Positions 1 to 7,663 are shown, numbered from the stretch's first letter. The stretch is 14,114 bases of DNA from JANLUX01 sp031409815 (GCA_031409815.1 JANNXV010000111.1:1-14114); one strand, 5' to 3'. The notes: a model not told the origin generated them from the sequence alone. Translations and numbers: made by a program.

Positions 1-1088
1 CCCCAAGCAGTTCCTGTATTTGCAGAAACAGTTAAATAATAATTGAAATTCTTCGCAAGCTCCTTTTGAATTGCAACACTATTAATCACTTTTTGAGCAC
101 TACTAACACCTGGTTGTGATTCGCCAGCAAAATAGCGAAGGCCCAGCCAATTAAAATTTGGCAATAAAGTATGACCCTTTTTATATCTTGGAATAGGAAA
201 ACTTTGCAATTGTGCCACCGCAGATACCGTATAATTGGGATGACCGGGTGCATACTCATTTAAATCAACAGAAGCTGAAACAGGAGCAGCTACTGGTGGA
301 GGCACTGGTGAATTAACGAACGCGTAATGATCTTGCGTTCTGAAATCTAAATAGTGCTTATAAATATTATTGACTGGAAGGTCTTGATCATATAATGCTA
401 TTTCATCTAAACAACCAAAAAATTTTGCATAGCTTGTATTTGAATTTATATCTACTGGATTTACACCGCCAAGAAAAGTGCCCGGTGGTGTGGTTGTTGA
501 AAAGCCTGCTGGCAATTCGCCATCAACCCAAATCTGCTTAACTCCAGTTGATGCGTTATATTTAAATACCATATGATGATACTTACCATCGGTATAATAA
601 CCATAAGTAGCTCGCCCAATACCTTCCAAGTCCACTTGAAAATTATCTGTTCCCGCAGTTGTAGTTGTAATAAACTGTATAAATGGATATCCGAATTTAA
701 TCGTAAAAGCATTGTCTCTTCTTCTAATAAAAGTAGTTGAGTTAAATTCAGGAGCTGCTTTAAATAAAAACTCAATAGCCACATTTGAATTTAATATAAA
801 ATTACTGGTAGCCACAATTGTTCTTGAAGCTGTATCAAGCTTTAATGCGTTACCTACACTACTGCTTGTGGAAGGTTCAATAGAATAAATACACTTGTAA
901 CTTGTTGCATTCAGATTCGAATTATTCATCGAATCTTTTAGCGAATTCGAACCCTCGAATGTCCAATAATAAACAGGTTTTGTTAGTGGCTGAGCAACAA
1001 TAAACTCGCTAGCACTTAATAATGTTATTAAAATAGATAAGAAACAAACTACTTTTTTCATACTTTTCATTGATAATATTTGCTGCAT
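1..1088 (-). CDS. Secreted LamG/concanavalin A-like domain protein, N-terminal part (runs off left edge)
   Basis: This minus-strand reading frame stays open for 362 codons to the window edge, so the C-terminus is missing. The N-terminus has a signal peptide: a basic stretch (MKSMKK, residues 7-12), a hydrophobic core, and probable cleavage after IVAQ near residue 33. Residues about 38-250 look like a LamG/concanavalin A-like jelly roll: YYWTFEG at the start, GNALKLD near 79, AIEFLFK near 104, DGKYHHMVFKY near 168, QIWVDGE near 185 and the usual closing GCLDEIALYDQ near 225. A Pro/Ala linker (PVPPPVAAPVSAS, 261-273) leads to a second region from about 275 that I do not recognise. LamG domains bind glycans or proteins outside the cell, so a secreted binding or carbohydrate-active role is inferred. 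The start at 1088 is chosen for an upstream AGGA; in-frame ATGs at 1070 and 1061 are also possible. Confidence 0.85.
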   Translation of the reverse strand, partial: MQQILSMKSMKKVVCFLSILITLLSASEFIVAQPLTKPVYYWTFEGSNSLKDSMNNSNLNATSYKCIYSIEPSTSSSVGNALKLDTASRTIVATSNFILNSNVAIEFLFKAAPEFNSTTFIRRRDNAFTIKFGYPFIQFITTTTAGTDNFQVDLEGIGRATYGYYTDGKYHHMVFKYNASTGVKQIWVDGELPAGFSTTTPPGTFLGGVNPVDINSNTSYAKFFGCLDEIALYDQDLPVNNIYKHYLDFRTQDHYAFVNSPVPPPVAAPVSASVDLNEYAPGHPNYTVSAVAQLQSFPIPRYKKGHTLLPNFNWLGLRYFAGESQPGVSSAQKVINSVAIQKELAKNFNYYLTVSANTGTAW

Positions 1089-1678
1089 CGCTTTTCCTTT
1101 TTTAAGAACAGACTTAAATTCTTGCCCGACTCTTTTTTTATGATAGCAATTTATTGTCAGTTTCATTATAAATGAAGTCAATAGAATGCAAATTGCTACA
1201 TTGTAAGGTTTAACTACAATTTCAAATCAATTAAGCTGATGGATATTAGAATTAAGAATAACTTTAGAAGCAAACCAGCTACAAAAAAAGCTTGTCAAAT
1301 AAAAACCGGTTGTAAGAAACCTATTACTATTTTCATCAAAAAGTGCCAATTGCTTGTCGTGAGTGGACATAATTCTTTGTAATTACAAAAAGAATTTATT
1401 GGTTCCTTTTGATAATTCAACCCGATTCAAAAAAAAATTAACCCGAACATTATAATTTAAAAAATTAAAAAACCAAGAGGTGGCTGTCAATTCAAAAAAA
1501 AATGCCCATTAACAAAACCTTGAAATAGCATTACTAAAGTCAAAAAAGTGGGTAATCATTGTAAACAATAGAATAATTACAAGTTTTCTAAACAAATATT
1601 GACTTAATATCTTCATTTTGAGTAAATAACATCATGTATCACTCATGGTGGCAACCCCTTTTTGAGTACCTTTGCAGC
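1089..1678. other. AT-rich divergent intergenic region between the LamG gene and the helicase
   Basis: About 590 bases separate the two divergent genes. I see no convincing coding frame, tRNA or transposon remnant. It contains several A-runs, a 9-bp inverted repeat (TAGCAATTT at 1144-1152 with AAATTGCTA at 1190-1198) and a 14-nt palindrome TTTGTAATTACAAA (1376-1389). The only good promoter box is TACCTTTG at 1667-1674, facing the helicase. No clear TAnnTTTG box was found for the LamG gene. An in-frame ATG at 1634 would add 15 residues (starting MYHSWWQ) to the helicase, but these lie upstream of the family's usual start and overlap the promoter box, so the span is treated as non-coding. Confidence 0.6.
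1667..1674 (+). promoter_or_regulatory. Bacteroidota -7 box TACCTTTG for the helicase gene
   Basis: TACCTTTG matches the Bacteroidota -7 consensus TAnnTTTG exactly and ends four bases before the chosen ATG at 1679. With the usual spacing, transcription would begin at or next to the A of that ATG, giving a leaderless or nearly leaderless mRNA and excluding the upstream ATG at 1634. No TTG is seen at the -33 distance, so the call rests on one half of the promoter. Confidence 0.5.
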
Positions 1679-3589
1679 ATGATTAAATTTGAAGAGCTGG
1701 GCCTTAACAGCGATATTATTAAAGGCATCGCTGAATTAGGTTTTACGGAACCCACGCCCATTCAGCAAGAAGCAATACCACAATTATTAGAAGGTGGTCG
1801 GGATTTAATAGGTTTAGCTAAGACAGGAACTGGAAAAACAGCTGCATTTGGTTTGCCTTTGTTGCATTTACTTGATTTTGAATCTCGTACAACACAGGCA
1901 CTTATTCTTGCACCAACACGTGAGCTATGTGTACAAATTACCCGCGACTTGGTAAGTTTTGGCAAACACATTGATGGATTTAGAACTGTAGCCGTATATG
2001 GTGGAGCAAGCATTCAAGATCAAATACGCTCAATCAAAGGCGGAGTGCAGATAGTTGTTGCTACTCCAGGACGTTTGATCGATCTAATTGGTAGAAAAGC
2101 AATAAAGCTAAATGAAGTTGCCAATGTGGTGTTAGATGAAGCTGATGAAATGCTAAATATGGGCTTTCAGGAAGACATTGATGAGATTCTTTCATCGACA
2201 CCATCTGAGCGTAATACCTGGTTGTTTTCTGCAACCATGCCACAGGAAGTAAGAAGAATTGCAAAAAAATACATGCATGATCCTGTTGAATTAAGCGTAG
2301 GACGTCAAAACGAAGGAGCAGAAAATATTGAGCATATATATTACATCGTTCATGCTCGCGATCGTTATGCTGCTTTAAAAAGAATTGCTGACGCCAATCC
2401 TGAAATATTTGCCATCATCTTTTGCAGAACCAAACTGGAAACTCAAGACATTGCAGAACATCTTATTAAAGATGGTTACAATGCTGACTCATTGCATGGC
2501 GATTTAAGTCAGCAACAGCGTGATAAAGTGATGGGTCGTTATCGTGACCGTTCATTACAATTGCTTGTTGCAACTGATGTGGCCGCAAGAGGAATTGATG
2601 TGAACGATGTTACGCATGTTATTCAGTACAACCTTCCTGATGAAATTGAAAACTATACACATCGCAGCGGACGTACAGCACGTGCAGGCAAGTCAGGTGT
2701 TTCCATTGCAATCATTCATATGAAGGAGCTTTATAAGATTCGCCAGATTGAGAAGCAGATGAATTGCAAGTTTAAGCAAGAGCGAGTACCGGAAGGAAAA
2801 GAAATTTGCGATAAACAATTAATGCACCTTGCTAAACGTGTACATGACGTTGAAATCAATGAAAAGGAAATAGAAAAATTTTTACCTGCCATTCATGAGG
2901 AGTTGAAAGAACTTGACAGAGACGATTTGATCAAAAGATTTTTTTCCATTGAGTTCAATCGTTTTCTTGAATATTACAAAAAGACACCTGATCTTAACGT
3001 AGATGTATCGCAACGCGACCGCAGTTTTGATCGCGATCCTCAAGGAAGTCGTGATAGAGGATCAAGAGGTAGTTTTGGAAGCAGCAGTGGCTCACGACTG
3101 TTTATCAATATTGGAGCTAAAGACGGATTGGACAAAAGCCGAATGTTGCGTTTTCTTTGCGACACCAGCGGTGAGAAAGGAACCATTTTCGGGCGCATTG
3201 ATGTAAAGGACACATTCTCTTTTGTTGATGTAGAGCCTGATCGTATGAAAGTGATAATGGACTCCATTAACGGTAGTACTTATAGTGGCCGCAATGTACG
3301 TGTTGAAATATCAGGCGAAGCACCGGCAGGTGGAAGAGACCGAGGTAGCTTTGGTGGAGGAGAAAGAAGAAGCTATGCGAAAGGTGGTTCATCTGGAAGA
3401 AGCGACAGAGGAGAAAGAGGTGACAAAGGTGAAAGAAGTAGTAGCAAATACGGTTCGCCCGGAAACTTTAAACCTCGTGAGCGCAGTGCTGCAGCCAATA
3501 GTGATAGAAGTAAATCGTCATGGGAAGGTTTAATGGTGGAAGAAGAAGGAAAAGAAAAAAAATCGAGAAGAAATAAATTTAAGAAATAA
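1679..3589 (+). CDS. deaD: DEAD-box ATP-dependent RNA helicase, DeaD/CsdA type
   Basis: This is a 636-residue cytoplasmic RNA helicase that unwinds short RNA duplexes using ATP; family members act in ribosome assembly, RNA decay and cold adaptation. All core motifs are present: Q motif GFTEPTPIQ (21-29), motif I AKTGTGKT (47-54), PTREL (79-83), TPGR (129-132), DEAD (153-156), SAT (184-186), FCRT (248-251), ATDVAARGID (298-307) and HRSGRTARAG (328-337). Residues about 473-545 form a DbpA/CsdA-type RNA-binding domain (LFINIGAKDGL, then GRNVRVEIS), flanked by an Arg/Gly/Ser-rich linker (445-472). The tail (550-636) is Gly/Arg/Ser-rich and ends in lysines, as is common for unstructured RNA-binding tails. 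I start at MIKFEEL because the family begins there and a promoter box lies just upstream; starting at 1634 would add 15 atypical residues. guaA follows after a long hairpin. The symbol is by family, since several paralogues are common. Confidence 0.95.
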   Translation: MIKFEELGLNSDIIKGIAELGFTEPTPIQQEAIPQLLEGGRDLIGLAKTGTGKTAAFGLPLLHLLDFESRTTQALILAPTRELCVQITRDLVSFGKHIDGFRTVAVYGGASIQDQIRSIKGGVQIVVATPGRLIDLIGRKAIKLNEVANVVLDEADEMLNMGFQEDIDEILSSTPSERNTWLFSATMPQEVRRIAKKYMHDPVELSVGRQNEGAENIEHIYYIVHARDRYAALKRIADANPEIFAIIFCRTKLETQDIAEHLIKDGYNADSLHGDLSQQQRDKVMGRYRDRSLQLLVATDVAARGIDVNDVTHVIQYNLPDEIENYTHRSGRTARAGKSGVSIAIIHMKELYKIRQIEKQMNCKFKQERVPEGKEICDKQLMHLAKRVHDVEINEKEIEKFLPAIHEELKELDRDDLIKRFFSIEFNRFLEYYKKTPDLNVDVSQRDRSFDRDPQGSRDRGSRGSFGSSSGSRLFINIGAKDGLDKSRMLRFLCDTSGEKGTIFGRIDVKDTFSFVDVEPDRMKVIMDSINGSTYSGRNVRVEISGEAPAGGRDRGSFGGGERRSYAKGGSSGRSDRGERGDKGERSSSKYGSPGNFKPRERSAAANSDRSKSSWEGLMVEEEGKEKKSRRNKFKK

Positions 3590-3601
3590 AGTTTAACTAT
3601 C

Positions 3602-3658
3602 CGAAATGCGAATATCGAAATCCGAAAACTAACTTCGAATTTCGATATTCGCATTTCG
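3602..3658. repeat. Inverted pair of heptanucleotide repeat arrays forming a long hairpin
   Basis: This lies between the helicase stop (3589) and guaA (3670). The left arm is four 7-nt units beginning CGAA (at 3602, 3609, 3616 and 3623). The right arm is four 7-nt units ending TTCG (ending at 3637, 3644, 3651 and 3658). The outer 20 bases of each arm (3602-3621 and 3639-3658) are perfectly complementary. After one mismatch, four more pairs follow (3623-3626 with 3632-3636 region, paired 3634-3637), leaving a loop of about 7 nt. The RNA hairpin could slow or stop transcription in either direction, but no clean T-tract follows, so a repeat element is the first reading and terminator activity is inference. 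Confidence 0.85.
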
Positions 3659-3669
3659 ATTTTATAATT

Positions 3670-5202
3670 ATGAAGCATCAGTCCATTTTAATTATTGATT
3701 TTGGTTCGCAATACACGCAGCTCATTGCCCGCAGGGTTCGCGAACTAAATGTGTATTGTGAGATACATCCCTTTAATCACCTTCCTGAAATTACAGAAAA
3801 TGTAAATGGCATTATTCTTAGTGGCGGACCTTCATCAGTTCGTGATGCTGATGCTCCGGTAATTGACACATTGTTGTTGCGAGGAAAATTACCTGTGCTT
3901 GGAGTTTGCTATGGAGCACAACTGATGGCTCAGCAAGCCGGAGGAAAAGTTACAGCAAGCAAGCATCGGGAATATGGTCGAGCACATCTACGATTGGTAG
4001 ATACGCACGAAACATTCTTAAAAGATATTGTGGCCGAATCGCAGGTGTGGATGTCGCATGCCGACACAATACTGGAAGTACCTTCCACATTTAATGTTAT
4101 TGCAAGCACTAATGATGTGCGTGTGGCAGCTTATCACGTGACCAACGAAAAAACATATGGTTTGCAATTTCATCCCGAAGTAGTTCATTCGGAACAAGGC
4201 AAACAACTACTCAAAAATTTTGTGATAGATATTTGCGGATGTCGTGGCGATTGGACACCCGCTTCCTTTATTGATGAAACCGTTGAATCGTTAAAGAAAC
4301 AATTAGGAAATGATCAGGTTTTACTTGGTTTAAGCGGAGGTGTTGATTCGGGCGTTGCAGCCATGCTACTACATAATGCTATTGGAAAAAACCTACATTG
4401 CATTTTTGTTAACAATGGATTACTTCGCAAAAATGAATTTGAACAAGTGTTGGATGCCTATCAACATCTCGGTTTAAACATTGAAGGAGTTGATGCCAGC
4501 CAACATTTTTATGATGAACTAAAAGGAGTGAGCGATCCGGAAACCAAACGCAAAATCATCGGTCGTGTATTTATTGAAACTTTTGATAAAAGTGCATCAC
4601 ACATTGGCGGCATAAAATGGCTGGCACAAGGCACCATTTATCCCGATGTAATTGAATCGGTATCAGTAAAAGGTCCTTCGGCTACCATCAAATCGCATCA
4701 TAATGTGGGAGGTTTGCCTGAAAAAATGAATCTTAAAATCGTGGAGCCTTTGCGTAGTTTATTTAAAGATGAAGTGCGTGAAGTAGGTAAAGCGTTAGCT
4801 ATGCATCCTGATTTGTTGAACCGTCATCCTTTCCCTGGCCCAGGTTTAGGGATACGCATTCTAGGAGATATCACCAAAGAAAAAGTGCGCATCATACAAG
4901 AAGTGGATGCCATTTTTATCAATGGATTGAAAGAACATAATCTGTATGAAAAAGTATGGCAGGCCGGATCTATTTTTCTGCCCATCAATTCAGTTGGTGT
5001 AATGGGTGACGAACGCACGTATGAAAATGTGGTGGCGCTTCGTGCAGTTTCATCTACTGATGGAATGACCGCTGATTGGTGCCATTTACCTTATGAATTT
5101 CTTGGAAAAATTTCTAACGAAATAATCAATAAAGTAAAAGGTGTAAATCGGGTTGTTTACGACATAAGCTCAAAGCCACCAGCAACAATTGAATGGGAAT
5201 GA
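3670..5202 (+). CDS. guaA: GMP synthase (glutamine-hydrolysing)
   Basis: GuaA converts XMP to GMP using ATP and ammonia released from glutamine, the last step of guanine nucleotide synthesis, in the cytoplasm. The 510-residue length is close to normal. The N-terminal class I glutamine amidotransferase domain (about 1-190) has SGGPSSV (51-57), the nucleophile Cys80 in GVCYGAQ, and the His168/Glu170 pair in FHPEV. The ATP-pyrophosphatase domain has the P-loop SGGVDS (222-227), and the dimerisation domain shows HPFPGPGLGIR (386-396) and ends in the typical PPATIEWE. Nothing is missing. The gene sits 80 bases after the helicase, behind the heptad-repeat hairpin, and I see no TAnnTTTG box of its own, so it may be read through from the helicase. 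Its stop codon overlaps the start of the downstream lipoprotein gene, which suggests coupled translation. Confidence 0.98.
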   Translation: MKHQSILIIDFGSQYTQLIARRVRELNVYCEIHPFNHLPEITENVNGIILSGGPSSVRDADAPVIDTLLLRGKLPVLGVCYGAQLMAQQAGGKVTASKHREYGRAHLRLVDTHETFLKDIVAESQVWMSHADTILEVPSTFNVIASTNDVRVAAYHVTNEKTYGLQFHPEVVHSEQGKQLLKNFVIDICGCRGDWTPASFIDETVESLKKQLGNDQVLLGLSGGVDSGVAAMLLHNAIGKNLHCIFVNNGLLRKNEFEQVLDAYQHLGLNIEGVDASQHFYDELKGVSDPETKRKIIGRVFIETFDKSASHIGGIKWLAQGTIYPDVIESVSVKGPSATIKSHHNVGGLPEKMNLKIVEPLRSLFKDEVREVGKALAMHPDLLNRHPFPGPGLGIRILGDITKEKVRIIQEVDAIFINGLKEHNLYEKVWQAGSIFLPINSVGVMGDERTYENVVALRAVSSTDGMTADWCHLPYEFLGKISNEIINKVKGVNRVVYDISSKPPATIEWE

Positions 5203-6416
5203 TTAAAGCAAACCATCTATTTGTTTTTTTGATACTGGTTGTTGCATCCTGCAAAACACAACAACCAGTTGTTACAAATACACCTGTCAAAGCAACTGTT
5301 GACACCACAAAACAAATAGTTATTAAAGACTCAGTAATTGTTCCGGCTCAAAAATATTTTCACATCAGTTTATTATTGCCTTTAAGTCTCAACAAGCAAT
5401 TTGAAACTGATTCAGCAGGAAATGATTTAGAAATTTTACCTTCTTCATTGCAAGCATTAAATTTTTACGAAGGTTTTCTTTTGTCGATCGACACTTCAAA
5501 AAACAATAAAAACCCCATTCGTTATACGGTTTATGACGCTGATCGTGATTCCATATCACTCTGGAAATTATTAAACAGTGAAGCTGTTTCAAAAAGCGAT
5601 TTGGTAATGGCAATGCTTCCTCCTTCATGGAATTTGCTTGCCGCTAAAATTTCAAGTATTAGAGAATATGAACTGTTTCTTTTACAAGGAAACAATTCAA
5701 ATTGCTTAGTTGATAATGGAAAAACATTTTTGGTTGCTCCCAATAATAGCACACAATGTAAACTCATGTCAGCCTATCTTAACAGTACTTTTTCAGGATC
5801 CACTTTTTTGATCATTAATCGCGACCTCAATAAAAAAGAAACAGAACTAGCCAATTTGTTTTTTACAGAATTAGATTCATTAACAAACCATAATTCAGTA
5901 CTAAAAGTGAAAGGAGAATTTAATGATATCAAAACCAAACTTGTTAAATCCAAACAAAATATTCTTTTAATACCTTCCTCTGACGAATCCTATTTATCTT
6001 CTCTACTAAATAAATTATCCGACCTAAAAGATTACCGGATTACGATTGCAGGACTTCCCACCTGGGAACATTTTGAATCCATTGATCCTACTCTTTTGGA
6101 AACATTCAAAACTCATATATTCAATGCCAGTTATATTGACTATAAAAAAGAATCGGTTAAACAATTCAGAAAACAATTTATCGAATCTTATCATGCCGAC
6201 CCTTCTTATTCTGCCTTTCAAGCACATGATTTAATAAATTGGATACAGTCAAATTCCAAGAATAGCTATTCCGAATTAGATCATTTTAAAACCATCTCTT
6301 CCATTACACTCAGTGAATTTAAGCCTGTTAGGATTTCTGGTAATTGTGGATTTGAAAATTACTCCATCTCGATATTAAAATTCAACGATGGGCTGCTTGA
6401 AAAAGTAAATCACTAA
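5199..6416 (+). CDS. Lipoprotein with type 1 periplasmic-binding (LIV-type) fold, LysM-less
   Basis: This 405-residue protein has a lipoprotein signal: hydrophobic segment LFVFLILVVASC (7-18) with lipobox VASC and lipidated Cys18. It is therefore an envelope lipoprotein facing the periplasm or surface. A Thr/Val-rich linker (20-50) leads to a region resembling branched-chain amino acid ABC binding proteins: ISLLLPLSL (56-64), ALNFYEGFLLSID (86-98), FLIINRD (203-209), and FRKQFIESYHADPSYSAF (323-340), which matches the family pattern around PxxYAFQ. From memory, Bacteroidota often carry such a binding-protein fold joined to LysM domains next to guaA; here no LysM is visible. The ligand is unknown and no permease genes lie nearby, so transport is not implied. 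I start at the ATG that forms an ATGA overlap with the guaA stop; an ATG two codons earlier (5193) is possible. Its stop overlaps the rimM stop on the other strand. Confidence 0.75.
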   Translation: MIKANHLFVFLILVVASCKTQQPVVTNTPVKATVDTTKQIVIKDSVIVPAQKYFHISLLLPLSLNKQFETDSAGNDLEILPSSLQALNFYEGFLLSIDTSKNNKNPIRYTVYDADRDSISLWKLLNSEAVSKSDLVMAMLPPSWNLLAAKISSIREYELFLLQGNNSNCLVDNGKTFLVAPNNSTQCKLMSAYLNSTFSGSTFLIINRDLNKKETELANLFFTELDSLTNHNSVLKVKGEFNDIKTKLVKSKQNILLIPSSDESYLSSLLNKLSDLKDYRITIAGLPTWEHFESIDPTLLETFKTHIFNASYIDYKKESVKQFRKQFIESYHADPSYSAFQAHDLINWIQSNSKNSYSELDHFKTISSITLSEFKPVRISGNCGFENYSISILKFNDGLLEKVNH

Positions 6417-6943
6417 CTCATGTATACTTCCAGCAATCCATCAGGAAGCGTTACAAAAATCTTTTTATTTTCTCTGTCTATTTTTTGAAGCGTTTCGTTT
6501 GAAATCGGAAATAAAACCTCCTTATCCTTATAAAACATAACTCCAACCGGATGTTGTTGCAAGTCATAAACGTCCTTGATTACCCCCAAGTCACCCAACA
6601 AACTATCGACTACAACAAAACCAATTATTTCATGAAAATAATAATCGTTTCCTTTCATTTTCGGTAACATTGACAATGGCTGAAACAAATTATACTTTAA
6701 CAAAAGTTCTGCTGCATTCATATCATCCACTCCCGCCAAATGAATTATTGCAGACTTATCTCTGGGTTGAAGACTCACCTTTTTAACAGTGTACTCTTTC
6801 AATTCGCCAGCTATTTCGACTAAAACACTTTTCATTTTCAAATAGCGGGCCGGTTCATCCACATCCAGAAAAACGATGATATCACCCCTTACTCCGTGAG
6901 TCCGGATGATTTTTCCTAAAAGATAATGATTGGGATATTGCAT
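6413..6943 (-). CDS. rimM: Ribosome maturation factor RimM
   Basis: RimM helps mature the 30S subunit head by binding uS19. This 176-residue protein has the usual two-domain form. The N-terminal beta-barrel opens with LLGKIIRTHGVRGD (8-21), containing the diagnostic THGxRG. The PRC-barrel domain starts near residue 101 (YYFHEIIGFVV) and ends with LFPISNETLQKID and PDGLLEVY (167-174). Length and motifs are normal. It is the distal gene after rpsP, the common bacterial pairing, but a hairpin with a T-tract lies in the 73-base gap, so its expression may depend on read-through. trmD and rplS, which follow rimM in many bacteria, are absent: the next gene is on the opposite strand and overlaps by four bases at the stops. 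Confidence 0.95.
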   Translation of the reverse strand: MQYPNHYLLGKIIRTHGVRGDIIVFLDVDEPARYLKMKSVLVEIAGELKEYTVKKVSLQPRDKSAIIHLAGVDDMNAAELLLKYNLFQPLSMLPKMKGNDYYFHEIIGFVVVDSLLGDLGVIKDVYDLQQHPVGVMFYKDKEVLFPISNETLQKIDRENKKIFVTLPDGLLEVYMS

Positions 6944-6955
6944 TTGAGATTAAAT

Positions 6956-6994
6956 AAAAGAAAAAACGTCATTGCAACTATTGCAATGACGTTT
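6956..6994 (-). terminator. Rho-independent terminator/attenuator between rpsP and rimM
   Basis: Read on the minus strand, a perfect 14-bp stem (AAACGTCATTGCAA type; arms 6981-6994 and 6964-6977) closes a 3-nt loop and is followed by a T-rich run (TTTTTTCTTTT) ending near 6956. This is a textbook intrinsic terminator. It lies after the rpsP stop and only about 20 bases before the rimM ATG, so it probably reduces rimM mRNA relative to rpsP rather than ending the operon. Confidence 0.85.
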
Positions 6995-7016
6995 ATGATA
7001 ATCGTTAATTTTCTAA

Positions 7017-7583
7017 TTATGCTTCTGCAGGTGCATCTCCACCTTCACTTGAAACTTCAGGAGCTGCAGCTTCTTCAGCTGGTGCGGCTGCTGCTTTAGC
7101 GGCTGCCTCTGCTTCAAGCAGCTCCTTTTGTGCTTTTAACCTAACGGCTTCAGCACGTGCTTCACGCACTTTGGTTTCTTGTTCTAAGCGTGATGCTGAT
7201 TCAGTAGTTTTAGCGGAAGATAGCTTTTGACGTTTTTGGTCTACTTTACTTTCCTTTTCACCTAACCCTTTCGCGAATTTTTCGTCCGCTGCATCCTGGG
7301 TTAAAGCACCTTTGCTAACACCTTTATTAAGGTGCACACGATGCATCACTCCTTTGTAACTGAGTATGGCACGAGCCGTATCCGTAGGTTGAGCGCCTTT
7401 CATGAGCCAATCCGCTGCTTTCTCGGTATTTAAGTCAATTGTAGCAGGGTTTGAGATCGGGTTATAACTACCGATTCTCTCAATGAAACGTCCATCTCTC
7501 GGAGCACGACCATCCGCCACCACAATATGGAAAAAAGGGCTTCCCTTCTTACCATGACGTTGTAATCTAATTTTTGCTGGCAT
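7017..7583 (-). CDS. rpsP: 30S ribosomal protein bS16 with Ala/Glu-rich tail
   Basis: bS16 is a 30S protein of the 5' domain of 16S rRNA, needed for assembly. The core is typical: MPAKIRLQRHGKKGSPFFHIVVAD start, RDGRFIERIGSYNP (29-42), AADWLMKGAQPTDTARAIL (56-74). The family is usually 80-90 residues; this one is 188. The extra ~100 residues (from about 90) are a Lys-rich segment followed by an Ala/Glu helix-like stretch (134-166) and an acidic, Pro/Ala end. Long tails of this kind are common in Bacteroidota bS16, so I read it as a lineage trait, not a fusion. The gene has its own promoter and a leader hairpin, and is followed by an intrinsic terminator before rimM. The ATG at 7583 has only A-rich sequence upstream, not a Shine-Dalgarno site. 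Confidence 0.97.
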   Translation of the reverse strand: MPAKIRLQRHGKKGSPFFHIVVADGRAPRDGRFIERIGSYNPISNPATIDLNTEKAADWLMKGAQPTDTARAILSYKGVMHRVHLNKGVSKGALTQDAADEKFAKGLGEKESKVDQKRQKLSSAKTTESASRLEQETKVREARAEAVRLKAQKELLEAEAAAKAAAAPAEEAAAPEVSSEGGDAPAEA

Positions 7584-7606
7584 TTTTTATAGTTTTTTGT
7601 TTAAAT

Positions 7607-7629
7607 CCCCTTACTCTCCAAATAAGGGG
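7607..7629 (-). promoter_or_regulatory. Leader hairpin in the rpsP 5' UTR
   Basis: CCCCTTA (7623-7629 on the minus strand) pairs with TAAGGGG (7607-7613), a 7-bp stem with a 9-nt loop. It starts a few bases after the rpsP -7 box, so it would sit at the extreme 5' end of the mRNA, about 23 bases before the ATG. It may protect the 5' end or serve in autoregulation; neither is shown by sequence alone. Confidence 0.5.
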
Positions 7630-7632
7630 CGG

Positions 7633-7663
7633 CAAAGATGCAAAAAATAATTGAAAAACAAAC
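7633..7663 (-). promoter_or_regulatory. Promoter of rpsP
   Basis: On the minus strand GTTTG (7659-7663) is followed after 18 bases by CATCTTTG (7633-7640), which matches TAnnTTTG at seven of eight positions. The pair fits the Bacteroidota -33/-7 layout. The -33 element lies in the T-tract of the trxA terminator, so terminator and promoter are interleaved. The predicted mRNA leader is about 45 bases. Confidence 0.6.

Noticed and set aside
461..784. 107-codon minus-strand open frame beginning MWLLSFYLK
   Set aside because: It lies in a different frame inside the LamG protein gene, which has a signal peptide and domain motifs, so it is a shadow frame.
1376..1389. 14-nt palindrome TTTGTAATTACAAA as an operator
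   Set aside because: It is AT-only at the ends in very AT-rich DNA, has no second copy in the window and is ~290 bases from either gene, so support is too weak.
1634..1678. Upstream ATG adding MYHSWWQ... to the helicase
   Set aside because: The added residues precede the normal family start and overlap an exact -7 promoter box, so they are unlikely to be translated.
7107..7180. Possible fusion of bS16 to another protein because of the ~100-residue tail
   Set aside because: The tail is low-complexity Lys/Ala/Glu without a domain, and long bS16 tails are usual in Bacteroidota.
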